Positions 44,925 through 53,538 of a DNA stretch of 64,000 nt are shown in pieces. A program made the translations under genes and the position numbers. Numbering within the stretch: the first letter of the stretch is position 1; every line of letters begins with the position of its first letter. The stretch comes from Streptomyces misionensis (lineage in GTDB: Bacteria > Actinomycetota > Actinomycetes > Streptomycetales > Streptomycetaceae). Below the pieces are notes generated by a model. The model was given only the letters and a program-made list of their open reading frames with translations, was not told the origin of the DNA and ran no database searches. The stretch covers positions 8,386-72,385 of the forward strand of contig NZ_VOGW01000160.1 of NCBI RefSeq assembly GCF_007896895.1. The letters are read 5' to 3'.

Positions 44925-47900
44925 ATGCTCGAACCGACCGAACCCAACGAGGGTTCCGAACTGAACACTCCGAGCGACACCCTGCCGCCGCGCAGGCGTC
45001 GGCGTGCCGCCTCCCGCCCGGCGGGTCCGCCCGTCGCGGCGGAGGCGCCCGCGGAGGTCACCGTCCCGGCCATACAGGCCGCCGAGACGGACGAACCGGC
45101 CGAGGCCGAGGAGACAGCCGCCGCCCCGGCCACGGAGGCACCGGCCGCGCGACCGCGCCGCCGCGCCACCCGCCGTGCCTCCGCGCCCGCCGGAGCGCCC
45201 GCGTCCGCCGAGGCCGCAGAGGCCGCGGAGACCGTCGCGCCGGCCGCGCCCGCGGCCGTCGCCGAGGGCGGCGAGGTCGTCGTCGGCGAGGAGGCCGCAC
45301 CGCGCCGCACCCGCCGCCGGGCCACGCGCAGCGTCGCCACGCCCACCGCCGCGGCCGGGGAAGCGGAGACCGAGGCCCCCGCCGAGACCGAGGCCCCCGC
45401 CGAGACCGAGGCGCCCGCGGCCCGTCCGCGTCGCCGGGCCACGCGCCGCGCCGCCGAGGCGCCCGCCGTGACCGAGACCGCCGAGACCGCCGAGACGGCG
45501 GCGCCGGCCGTCGTCGAGGCGACCGCTGCGGAGACGGAGGGGGCCGAGGCGCCCGCCGCCCGTCCGCGCCGTCGTACCGCGCGCCGTGCCTCCGCGCCCG
45601 CCGGGGCGCCCGCCGCGGCCGAGGCCGTCGAGACCGTCGTGCCGGCCGTCGAGGACGCGTCCGCCGAGGAGCAGGCCGCCCCGGAGACGGAGGAGGCGGC
45701 TCCCGCCCCCCGTGCCCGCCGTCGTGCCACCCGCCGTGCCTCCGCCCCCACCGGGGCGCCGAAGGCCGCCGAGGGCGCCGTGGAGGCCCCGGCCGCCGCG
45801 GAGGCACCCGCCGTGACCGAGGCTCCCGCCGTCGCCGAGGCCCCCGCCGAGGACGTGCCCGCCGAGGACGCCGCGCCGCGCCGTACCCGGCGCCGCGCCA
45901 CCCGTCGGGTCTCCGCGCCCGAGAGCACCACCGCTGCCGAGGCCGCGCAGACCCCGGAGGTCCCCGTCACCACGCACACCACCGAGCCCGCCGCGGCCAC
46001 CGAGGCCGTCCCGGCCGCCGCCGAGGCGACGCAGGCCGCCGAGAGCGCCGCCCCGCGCCGCGCCCGGCGCCGGGCCGTGCGCCCCGCGTCCGGCTTCTCC
46101 GCGCCGGCCCGGGAGGGTGCCGAGAACGAGGCGGACGGCCCGCGCCGGCCCGCCCGGCCCGCCGTCGCCGTCTTCCAGCCGCCGGTGTTCGCCGAGCCGC
46201 GCTTCCAGACCCCGGAGCGCGCCGCCGCCGAGGCCGCCGCCGAGGCCGCCGAGGTGGAGGAGCCCGAGGAGCAGGCCGAGCACGCCGAGCACGTCGAGGA
46301 GCACCCGGAGGAGCGCGCGGAGGCCGGTTCGCGCCGTCGCCGTCGCCGCCGTGCCGAGCGCACCGAGGAGGCCCCCGTCGCCGAGGCCGCCGCCGAGGAG
46401 GAGGACGCCGAGGAGGCGGAGGCCGCCGAGGGCGAGGACGCCGAGGACGCCGAGGGCTACGAGGAGTCCTCCTCGCGCCGCCGCCGCCGCCGGGGCGGCC
46501 GTCGCCGCCGCCGCGGGGACGCCGCCGACGGCGAGGGCGCCGAGGGCGAGGGCGAGGAACTGGCCGCCGAGCAGGCCGCGCAGGACGCCGAGGACACCGC
46601 CGAGCAGGAGGAAGAGGACGCCGAGGAGGCGCGCGGCGAGGACTTCGGCGGCTCCAGCGCCGGCAGCCGCCGTCGCCGCCGGCGTCGCCGCCGCGCCGGT
46701 GACACCGCCGCCGACGCCGAGCCGTCCGCCGACGACCCGGAGCGTACGGTCGTCAAGGTCCGCGAGCCGCGCAAGCAGAGCGAGCCGTCCGACGAGGTGC
46801 AGTCCATCAAGGGCTCGACCCGTCTGGAGGCGAAGAAGCAGCGCCGCCGGGAAGGCCGTGAGCAGGGCCGCCGCCGCGTCCCGATCATCACCGAGGCCGA
46901 GTTCCTGGCCCGCCGCGAGGCCGTCGAGCGGGTGATGGTCGTCCGCCAGCACGGCGAGCGCACGCAGATCGGCGTCCTCGAGGACAACGTGCTCGTGGAG
47001 CACTACGTCAACAAGGAGCAGTCGACCTCGTACGTCGGCAACGTCTACCTCGGCAAGGTGCAGAACGTGCTGCCGTCGATGGAGGCCGCCTTCATCGACA
47101 TCGGCAAGGGCCGTAACGCGGTGCTGTACGCCGGCGAGGTCAACTTCGAGGCGCTGGGCATGTCGGGCGGCCCCCGCCGCATCGAGTCCGCCCTCAAGTC
47201 CGGCCAGTCCGTGCTCGTCCAGGTCACCAAGGACCCGATCGGTCACAAGGGCGCGCGTCTGACCAGCCAGGTCTCCCTGCCGGGCCGCTACCTCGTGTAC
47301 GTGCCCGAGGGCTCCATGACCGGCATCAGCCGCAAGCTGCCCGACACCGAGCGGGCCCGGCTGAAGTCCATCCTCAAGAAGATCGTCCCCGAGGACGCGG
47401 GCGTCATCGTGCGCACCGCCGCCGAGGGCGCGAGCGAGGACGAGCTGCGCCGGGACGTCGAGCGGCTCCAGGCGCAGTGGGAGGAGATCCAGAAGAAGGC
47501 CAAGAGCGGCAACGCGCCGACGCTGCTGTACGGCGAGCCGGACATGACCGTCCGGGTCGTGCGCGACATCTTCAACGAGGACTTCTCCAAGGTCATCGTC
47601 AGCGGTGACGAGGCCTGGGAGACGATCCACGGGTACGTCTCGCACGTCGCGCCGGACCTGGCGGGCCGGCTGTCCAGGTGGACCTCCGAGGTCGACGTCT
47701 TCGCCACCTACCGGATCGACGAGCAGCTCGCCAAGGCCCTGGACCGCAAGGTCTGGCTGCCCAGCGGCGGTTCGCTGGTGATCGACCGGACCGAGGCGAT
47801 GGTCGTCATCGACGTCAACACCGGCAAGTTCACCGGCCAGGGCGGCAACCTGGAGGAGACGGTCACCAGGAACAACCTGGAGGCGGCCGAGGAGATCGTG

Positions 47901-49208
47901 CGCCAGCTGCGGCTGCGCGACCTCGGCGGCATCATCGTGATCGACTTCATCGACATGGTCCTGGAGTCCAACCGCGACCTGGTGCTGCGCCGCCTGCTGG
48001 AGTGCCTGGGCCGTGACCGGACCAAGCACCAGGTGGCCGAGGTGACCTCGCTGGGCCTGGTCCAGATGACCCGCAAGCGGGTCGGCCAGGGCCTGCTGGA
48101 GTCCTTCTCCGAGACCTGTGTCCACTGCAACGGCCGCGGTGTCATCGTCCACCTGGAGCAGCCGAGCTCCGGCGGCGGTGGCGGCGGCAAGCGCAAGAAG
48201 CGCGGCCGGGGCGGCGAGGCGCCCGAGCCGCATGTGCACGAGACCGCCGCGGTCGTCGTGGAGAGCGGCGAGGCCGTCGAGCCGGAGATCGAGACGGCCG
48301 CCGAGGTGGCCGCCGAGGCCGCCGAGCCGGTCGCCCTGCCCGCGCCCGAGTTCGCGCCGGACGAGGAGCTGTACAGCAGCGTCGCCGAGGCGGAGGCGGC
48401 GGCCACCCGTGGCCGTGGCCGCCGCCGGGCGAGCCGCCGCGTGTCGGCCCCGGCGGGCGCGCCGAAGGCGGAGAAGGCTCCCCGGAGGGCCGAGCGGGCC
48501 GAGAAGGCCGCCGAGGCCGAGCCGGCCGCGGTGCCGACCGCGCAGGACGTCACCGCCGAGGAGGCGGCGGCGCGCCCGGTGCGGCCCGAGCCCGCCACGC
48601 AGGCCCTGGCCGAGCCGGTGGCCGCCGAGGACCAGGTGGTCCCGGCGCCGCAGGCCGAGGCGGCCCCGGCCGCCGACGAGGCCGCGCCGAAGGGGCGCAC
48701 GCGCCGTCGGGCGACCCGGAAGGTGTCCGCACCGGCCGGTTCCCCCGCGGGTGCCGAGGCCGCCGTGGTGACCGTCGCCGAGTCCGCGTCCGAGTCCGCG
48801 TCCGCGGCCCCGGAGCCGGAGCCGGTGGCCCCCGCCGAGGAGGCGCCGGCGCCCGCCGAGAGCGCCGCCCCGGCCCGTCCGCGCCGCCGTGCCGTGCGGC
48901 AGGCCGCCGCGCCGACCGCGTCCGAGGAGGCGGCCGTCGTGGTCGTCCCGTCGGCCGCGCCGGAGGCGGCGGAGGCGCCCGCGGAGGAGGCCACCGCCGA
49001 GGAGGCCCCGGCACCGGCCAAGAAGACCGCCCGCAAGACGGCCAAGAAGGCCACGGCGAAGAAGGCGGCCGCCAAGAAGACGGCGGCCAAGAAGACCGCC
49101 GCCAAGAAGACGACGGCCAAGAAGGCGGCCAAGACCGCCAAGACGGCCGCCGCGAAGAAGTCGGCGGCGAAGAAGACCACCACGGTCTCCGCCGGCGACG
49201 AGGGCTGA
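44925..49208 (+). CDS. rne: Ribonuclease E/G family protein
   Basis: A 1427-residue endoribonuclease of the single-strand-cutting RNase E/G family. The catalytic part lies in the middle (about 650-1085): S1-like VGNVYLGKVQNVLPSMEAAFIDIGKG, DVNTGK, FIDM for metal binding, and the zinc-link C1065-V-H-C1068-NGRG. Flanks are long, disordered, Ala/Glu-rich with repeated RPRRRATRRASAPAG-like Arg blocks (N-terminus) and AAKKT repeats (C-terminus), which bind RNA or partners as in S. coelicolor RNase ES. GGGAG precedes the ATG. A 260-nt leader may serve autoregulation. Confidence 0.95.
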   Translation: MLEPTEPNEGSELNTPSDTLPPRRRRRAASRPAGPPVAAEAPAEVTVPAIQAAETDEPAEAEETAAAPATEAPAARPRRRATRRASAPAGAPASAEAAEAAETVAPAAPAAVAEGGEVVVGEEAAPRRTRRRATRSVATPTAAAGEAETEAPAETEAPAETEAPAARPRRRATRRAAEAPAVTETAETAETAAPAVVEATAAETEGAEAPAARPRRRTARRASAPAGAPAAAEAVETVVPAVEDASAEEQAAPETEEAAPAPRARRRATRRASAPTGAPKAAEGAVEAPAAAEAPAVTEAPAVAEAPAEDVPAEDAAPRRTRRRATRRVSAPESTTAAEAAQTPEVPVTTHTTEPAAATEAVPAAAEATQAAESAAPRRARRRAVRPASGFSAPAREGAENEADGPRRPARPAVAVFQPPVFAEPRFQTPERAAAEAAAEAAEVEEPEEQAEHAEHVEEHPEERAEAGSRRRRRRRAERTEEAPVAEAAAEEEDAEEAEAAEGEDAEDAEGYEESSSRRRRRRGGRRRRRGDAADGEGAEGEGEELAAEQAAQDAEDTAEQEEEDAEEARGEDFGGSSAGSRRRRRRRRRAGDTAADAEPSADDPERTVVKVREPRKQSEPSDEVQSIKGSTRLEAKKQRRREGREQGRRRVPIITEAEFLARREAVERVMVVRQHGERTQIGVLEDNVLVEHYVNKEQSTSYVGNVYLGKVQNVLPSMEAAFIDIGKGRNAVLYAGEVNFEALGMSGGPRRIESALKSGQSVLVQVTKDPIGHKGARLTSQVSLPGRYLVYVPEGSMTGISRKLPDTERARLKSILKKIVPEDAGVIVRTAAEGASEDELRRDVERLQAQWEEIQKKAKSGNAPTLLYGEPDMTVRVVRDIFNEDFSKVIVSGDEAWETIHGYVSHVAPDLAGRLSRWTSEVDVFATYRIDEQLAKALDRKVWLPSGGSLVIDRTEAMVVIDVNTGKFTGQGGNLEETVTRNNLEAAEEIVRQLRLRDLGGIIVIDFIDMVLESNRDLVLRRLLECLGRDRTKHQVAEVTSLGLVQMTRKRVGQGLLESFSETCVHCNGRGVIVHLEQPSSGGGGGGKRKKRGRGGEAPEPHVHETAAVVVESGEAVEPEIETAAEVAAEAAEPVALPAPEFAPDEELYSSVAEAEAAATRGRGRRRASRRVSAPAGAPKAEKAPRRAERAEKAAEAEPAAVPTAQDVTAEEAAARPVRPEPATQALAEPVAAEDQVVPAPQAEAAPAADEAAPKGRTRRRATRKVSAPAGSPAGAEAAVVTVAESASESASAAPEPEPVAPAEEAPAPAESAAPARPRRRAVRQAAAPTASEEAAVVVVPSAAPEAAEAPAEEATAEEAPAPAKKTARKTAKKATAKKAAAKKTAAKKTAAKKTTAKKAAKTAKTAAAKKSAAKKTTTVSAGDEG

Positions 49209-49214
49209 CGCCCG

Positions 49215-49251
49215 GGGTGTGCGGCCGGTCCACGTGACCGGCCGCACACCC
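49215..49251 (+). terminator. Terminator after rne
   Basis: A perfect 16-bp stem (GGGTGTGCGGCCGGTC and complement) with a 5-nt loop, followed by a T-rich stretch (TTTGATTTTG). Confidence 0.9.
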
Positions 49252-49263
49252 GAGGGGCCCGGT

Positions 49264-49293
49264 TTGATTTTGCCGGTCGTGGCCCCGTACTCT
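49264..49293 (+). promoter_or_regulatory. Promoter of rplU-rpmA
   Basis: TTGATT (49264-49269), 18-nt spacer, TACTCT (49288-49293). It gives a leader of about 140 nt. Confidence 0.55.
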
Positions 49294-49350
49294 TGACCGT
49301 CGGCGTGTCACTGAGCACGCCACATCCCCGTAAACCTCTTCCTCCCGGAC

Positions 49351-49380
49351 GCACGGCCGACCGGGAGAGGTCGCCCGTGC
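49351..49380 (+). promoter_or_regulatory. Hairpin in the rplU leader
   Basis: GCACGG...CCGTGC with inner GACC/GGTC pairing. Ribosomal-protein leaders often bind their own product; this stem is a candidate site for L21 feedback. Confidence 0.35.
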
Positions 49381-49438
49381 TGTTCCCGGGCGGCTGGCCT
49401 GCGGGGGTGCCGTTTCTTCGAGCGAAAGAGAGATCCGC

Positions 49439-49759
49439 GTGTACGCCATCGTGCGCAGCGGTGGTCGCCAGCACAAGGTTGCTGTCGGCGACATCGTTGA
49501 GGTTGACAAGATTTCCACTGCCAAGGTGGGCGACACGGTCGAGCTCTCGACCCTGCTCGTCGTCGACGGCGACTCCGTGACCAGCGACCCGTGGGTGCTG
49601 GCCGGCATCAAGGTCCAGGCCGAGGTCGTGGACCACCACAAGGGCCAGAAGATCGACATTCTGCGCTACAAGAACAAGACCGGCTACCGCCGTCGGCAGG
49701 GCCACCGCCAGCAGTACACGGCGATCAAGGTCACGTCGATCCCCACGGCTGCGAAGTAA
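49439..49759 (+). CDS. rplU: 50S ribosomal protein L21
   Basis: A 106-residue protein beginning [18 protein letters not shown] and ending in the [14 protein letters not shown] signature that contacts 23S rRNA. GTG start with GAAAGAGAG upstream. Forms an operon with rpmA, 14 bp downstream. Confidence 0.97.
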   Translation: MYAIVRSGGRQHKVAVGDIVEVDKISTAKVGDTVELSTLLVVDGDSVTSDPWVLAGIKVQAEVVDHHKGQKIDILRYKNKTGYRRRQGHRQQYTAIKVTSIPTAAK

Positions 49760-49773
49760 GGGACTGAGGAGAC

Positions 49774-50028
49774 ATGGCACACAAGAAGGGCGCATCGTCC
49801 ACCCGGAACGGTCGCGACTCCAACGCCCAGCGGCTCGGCGTGAAGCGCTTCGGCGGTCAGGTCGTGAACGCTGGTGAGATCCTGGTCCGCCAGCGCGGCA
49901 CCCACTTCCACCCCGGCGCCGGCGTCGGCCGTGGCGGCGACGACACGCTGTTCGCCCTGCAGGCCGGTGCGGTGGAGTTCGGTACCCACCGTGGCCGCAA
50001 GGTCGTGAACATCGTTCCGGTCGCCTGA
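49774..50028 (+). CDS. rpmA: 50S ribosomal protein L27
   Basis: An 84-residue protein starting [28 protein letters not shown], with the conserved [10 protein letters not shown]. The N-terminus reaches the peptidyl-transferase centre. No Firmicutes-type cleavable extension. GAGGAG precedes the ATG. A terminator follows. Confidence 0.97.
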   Translation: MAHKKGASSTRNGRDSNAQRLGVKRFGGQVVNAGEILVRQRGTHFHPGAGVGRGGDDTLFALQAGAVEFGTHRGRKVVNIVPVA

Positions 50029-50057
50029 ATCAGCTGATTCGGCACCGAACGCACGCG

Positions 50058-50097
50058 AGGCGGACCTCACTTCCCGGTCGGGAAGGCGGGTCCGCCT
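50058..50097 (+). terminator. Terminator after rpmA
   Basis: AGGCGGACC and GGTCCGCCT with a second inner stem (TTCCCG/CGGGAA), then TTTG. Confidence 0.75.
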
Positions 50098-50147
50098 TTG
50101 CGCGTTAGTACCTAGACACACCCGTACTTTTCTGGAGGCACCGAACC

Positions 50148-51596
50148 ATGACCACCTTCGTGGACCGCGTCGAACTGCACGTCGCCGCGGGTAACGGAGG
50201 CCACGGCTGTGCCTCCGTCCACCGTGAGAAGTTCAAGCCGCTGGGCGGCCCGGACGGTGGCAACGGCGGCCGTGGCGGTGACGTCATCCTCATGGTGGAC
50301 CAGTCGGTCACCACGCTGCTCGACTACCACCACTCCCCGCACCGCAAGGCCACCAACGGCAAGCCCGGCGAGGGCGGCAACCGCTCCGGCAAGGACGGCG
50401 AGGACCTGGTCCTGCCGGTGCCGGACGGCACCGTCGTGCTGGACAAGGCGGGCAACGTCCTCGCCGACCTGGTCGGGCACGGCACGTCGTACGTCGCCGC
50501 GCAGGGCGGCCGGGGCGGCCTCGGCAACGCGGCGCTGGCCTCGGCCCGCCGCAAGGCGCCCGGCTTCGCGCTGCTCGGCGTGCCCGGCGACGTCCAGGAC
50601 GTGGTCCTGGAGCTGAAGACCGTCGCCGACGTGGCGCTGGTCGGCTACCCGAGCGCCGGCAAGTCCTCGCTGATCTCGGTGCTGAGCGCGGCCAAGCCGA
50701 AGATCGCGGACTACCCGTTCACCACCCTGGTGCCCAACCTCGGTGTGGTGACCGCCGGTTCGACCGTCTACACCATCGCCGACGTGCCGGGTCTGATCCC
50801 GGGCGCCAGCCAGGGCAAGGGCCTCGGCCTGGAGTTCCTGCGGCACGTGGAGCGGTGCAGCGTGCTGGTGCACGTCCTGGACACCGCCACCCTGGAGTCC
50901 GACCGCGACCCGGTCTCCGACCTCGACATCATCGAGGAGGAACTGCGGCAGTACGGCGGTCTGGACAACCGGCCCCGGATCGTCGTCCTGAACAAGGTGG
51001 ACGTGCCCGACGGCAAGGACCTGGCCGAGATGGTCCGCCCCGACCTGGAGGCCCGCGGCTACCGCGTCTTCGAGGTGTCGGCGGTCGCCCACATCGGGCT
51101 GCGCGAGCTGTCCTTCGCCCTCGGTGACCTGGTCGGCACGGCGCGCGCGGCCAAGCCCAAGGAGGAGGCGACCCGCATCGTCATCCGGCCCAAGGCCGTG
51201 GACGACGCCGGCTTCACCGTCACCCGCGAGGAGATCGGCGGCGAGCCGCTGTTCCGGGTGCGCGGCGAGAAGCCCGAACGCTGGGTGCGCCAGACCGACT
51301 TCAACAACGACGAGGCCGTCGGCTACCTCGCCGACCGGCTCAACCGCCTCGGTGTGGAAGAGCAGTTGATGAAGGCGGGCGCCCGCAGCGGCGACGGCGT
51401 GGCCATCGGTCCCGAGGAGAACGCGGTCGTCTTCGACTGGGAGCCCTCGGTCATGGCGGGCGCCGAGATGCTCGGCCGCCGCGGCGAGGACCACCGCTTC
51501 GACGCGCCCCGGCCCGCGACCCAGCGCCGCCGGGACAAGGAGGCGGAGCGGGACGAGGCGCTGCGCGAGTTCGGCGACTTCGACCCCTTCGAGTGA
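50148..51596 (+). CDS. obgE: GTPase Obg/CgtA
   Basis: A 482-residue GTPase for 50S assembly that in Streptomyces also influences the onset of aerial growth. The glycine-rich Obg fold ([25 protein letters not shown]) comes first, then the G domain with G1 GYPSAGKSS at 166-174, switch [21 protein letters not shown] and NKVD, then the actinobacterial OCT domain (about 345-425, [22 protein letters not shown]). It has its own promoter region after the rpmA terminator. Confidence 0.96.
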   Translation: MTTFVDRVELHVAAGNGGHGCASVHREKFKPLGGPDGGNGGRGGDVILMVDQSVTTLLDYHHSPHRKATNGKPGEGGNRSGKDGEDLVLPVPDGTVVLDKAGNVLADLVGHGTSYVAAQGGRGGLGNAALASARRKAPGFALLGVPGDVQDVVLELKTVADVALVGYPSAGKSSLISVLSAAKPKIADYPFTTLVPNLGVVTAGSTVYTIADVPGLIPGASQGKGLGLEFLRHVERCSVLVHVLDTATLESDRDPVSDLDIIEEELRQYGGLDNRPRIVVLNKVDVPDGKDLAEMVRPDLEARGYRVFEVSAVAHIGLRELSFALGDLVGTARAAKPKEEATRIVIRPKAVDDAGFTVTREEIGGEPLFRVRGEKPERWVRQTDFNNDEAVGYLADRLNRLGVEEQLMKAGARSGDGVAIGPEENAVVFDWEPSVMAGAEMLGRRGEDHRFDAPRPATQRRRDKEAERDEALREFGDFDPFE

Positions 51597-51610
51597 GACC
51601 GCGGTAACGC

Positions 51611-51648
51611 ACGAGTGCCGGGCGCCTCTTGGGGCGCCCGGCACTCGT
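51611..51648 (+). terminator. Terminator after obgE
   Basis: A perfect 16-bp stem (ACGAGTGCCGGGCGCC and complement) with a 6-nt loop. Confidence 0.85.
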
Positions 51649-51872
51649 GTCCGGGCCGATACCGAATTGCCGCGGATTCTTGATGAAACGGAGCTGTGGA
51701 CTTACTCACAGCAAATTCACGGAAGTTCACAACGGGCACGCTGGAATCACCGGGTGTGCAAGGTAAATGACAGGTTGCGATCTCCTATGCACGGGATGAC
51801 CCTCACCTTGCACTGCGCTTACCTAAAGTGGGACCATTTCACGGTTCCCTGTCGCCCCAAGGTAGGTCACCT

Positions 51873-53369
51873 GTGTCACAGCACATAGCCAAGCCCCGTA
51901 CCACCGCAGTGATCCTGGCCGGGGGTACCGGTCAGCGGGTGGGTCTGTCGATCCCCAAGCAGCTGCTGAAGATCGCCGGCAAGGCAGTCATCGAGCACAC
52001 GCTGACCACCTTCGAGAAGGCGGATTCGATCGACGACGTCATCGTGCTGATGGCGCCGGGTTATGTGCCGGACATCGAGAAGATCGTGGCCAAGGCCGGA
52101 TTCACGAAGGTGAAGAAGGTCATCGAGGGCGGCTCCACGCGGAACGAGACCACCGAGCGCGCCATCGAGGCCCTCGGCGAGGGCCTGGCCGAGGGCGAGG
52201 ACCTCAACGTCCTCTTCCACGACGCCGTGCGCCCCCTGCTCTCGCGGCGCGTCATCGACGACTGCGTGGCGGCGCTGGAGCGCTACCAGGCCGTGGACGT
52301 CGCCATCCCGTCCGCGGACACCATCATCGTCACGCGCACGCACGGCGAGGACGGCGAGTTCATCACCGAGATCCCGGACCGCTCCCGGCTGCGCCGCGGC
52401 CAGACTCCGCAGGCCTTCAAGCTGTCCACCATCCGGCGTGCCTACGAGGTCGCCTCCGGTGACCCCAACTTCCAGGCGACGGACGACTGTTCGGTGGTCC
52501 TCAAGTATCTGCCGGACGTGCCGATCCACGTGGTGGCGGGCGACGAGTACAACATGAAGGTGACGCAGCCGGTCGACGTCTTCATCGCCGACAAGCTGTT
52601 CCAGCTCGCCTCCACCGCCGCGCCCGAGCAGAAGGGCGAGGACGTCTACCGCGAGCTGCTCACCGGCAAGACGGTGGTCATCTTCGGCGGCTCCTACGGC
52701 ATCGGCAAGGACATCGCCGAACTGGCGGAGTCCTACGGCGCGCGGGTCTACGCGCTGGGCCGCTCCACCACCGGCACCCACGTGGAGAATCCGGAGGAGG
52801 TCGACGACGCGCTGTCCAAGGCGTACGCGGAGACCGGCCGGATCGACTACGTCGTCAACACCGCGGGTGTGCTGCGCATCGGCAGGCTCGCCGAGACCGA
52901 CAACGCCACCATCGAGGAGGCGCTGAAGGTCAACTACCTGGCCCCGGTGCAGATCGCGCGCTCGTCCTACAAGTACCTGGCGGAGACCCAGGGCCAGCTG
53001 CTGCTGTACACCTCCAGCAGCTACACCCGGGGCCGCGCCGAGTACAGCCTCTACTCGTCCACCAAGGCCGCCATGGTGAACCTCACCCAGGCGCTGTCCG
53101 ACGAGTGGGCGGGCGACGGCATCCGTGTCAACTGCGTCAACCCGGAGCGCACGGCCACCCCGATGCGCACCAAGGCCTTCGGTCAGGAGCCGGCCGGCTC
53201 CCTGCTGTCCTCCGAGGCGGTGGCCCGTACCTCGCTGGACGTGCTGCTCTCCGAGCTGACCGGTCATGTCATCGACGTCCGTCAGCAGGACCCGACCGCG
53301 GGTGCCGCCACGGCCTCCGGTTTCGAGCAGGCGCTGGCCTCCGTGTTGGACCGTCAGGACGGCATGTAA
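51873..53369 (+). CDS. Bifunctional D-ribitol-5-P cytidylyltransferase / SDR reductase (CDP-ribitol synthase)
   Basis: A 498-residue fusion. Residues 1-240 form an IspD/TarI nucleotidyltransferase (AVILAGGTGQRVGLSIPKQLL, FHDAVRPLL, RGQTPQAFKL, NMKVTQP). Residues 260-498 form a short-chain dehydrogenase (FGGSYGIGKDIAELA, VNTAGV, TSSSY, YSLYSSTKAA with the Y-x-x-x-K pair). The same order is known in Haemophilus Bcs1/Acs1, which reduces ribulose 5-phosphate and makes CDP-ribitol. The GTG at 51873 has AAGGTAGG upstream. It should supply CDP-ribitol to the polymerase encoded next. Confidence 0.9.
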   Translation: MSQHIAKPRTTAVILAGGTGQRVGLSIPKQLLKIAGKAVIEHTLTTFEKADSIDDVIVLMAPGYVPDIEKIVAKAGFTKVKKVIEGGSTRNETTERAIEALGEGLAEGEDLNVLFHDAVRPLLSRRVIDDCVAALERYQAVDVAIPSADTIIVTRTHGEDGEFITEIPDRSRLRRGQTPQAFKLSTIRRAYEVASGDPNFQATDDCSVVLKYLPDVPIHVVAGDEYNMKVTQPVDVFIADKLFQLASTAAPEQKGEDVYRELLTGKTVVIFGGSYGIGKDIAELAESYGARVYALGRSTTGTHVENPEEVDDALSKAYAETGRIDYVVNTAGVLRIGRLAETDNATIEEALKVNYLAPVQIARSSYKYLAETQGQLLLYTSSSYTRGRAEYSLYSSTKAAMVNLTQALSDEWAGDGIRVNCVNPERTATPMRTKAFGQEPAGSLLSSEAVARTSLDVLLSELTGHVIDVRQQDPTAGAATASGFEQALASVLDRQDGM

Positions 53370-53392
53370 TAATTCGACAATAGATTTTAGGA

Positions 53393-53443
53393 ATTCAGGC
53401 CTCTGCGATCGCTTATTCACCGGGCGTTCACAGGGGCCTGAAT
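53393..53443. promoter_or_regulatory. Inverted repeat in the A+T-rich spacer after the CDP-ribitol gene
   Basis: ATTCAGGCC(T)CTG and CAG(G)GGCCTGAAT pair over 12 bp with one mismatch across a 27-nt loop. The spacer (53370-53538) is much less G+C-rich than the genes and holds no ORF. It could be a terminator or an operator. Confidence 0.4.
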
Positions 53444-53538
53444 CCGTACACCGCGAATACCCCTACACCCTGTGTATCACCGGCATTTGCGGCAGTACCG
53501 ACAAAACCGGCACTCCCCCTCCCAGAGCAGGTTTCTCC

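Noticed and set aside
44925-46800. Repeats in rne as a possible CRISPR or tandem-repeat array
   Set aside because: The repeats are in frame, irregular and encode Arg-rich boxes; spacers are not unique sequences. No CRISPR array was seen anywhere in the window.
44850-49247. A 1465-codon open frame opposite rne
   Set aside because: It consists of Gly/Leu/Arg repeats that arise from the Ala/Glu repeats of rne read backwards. No start signal or family match.
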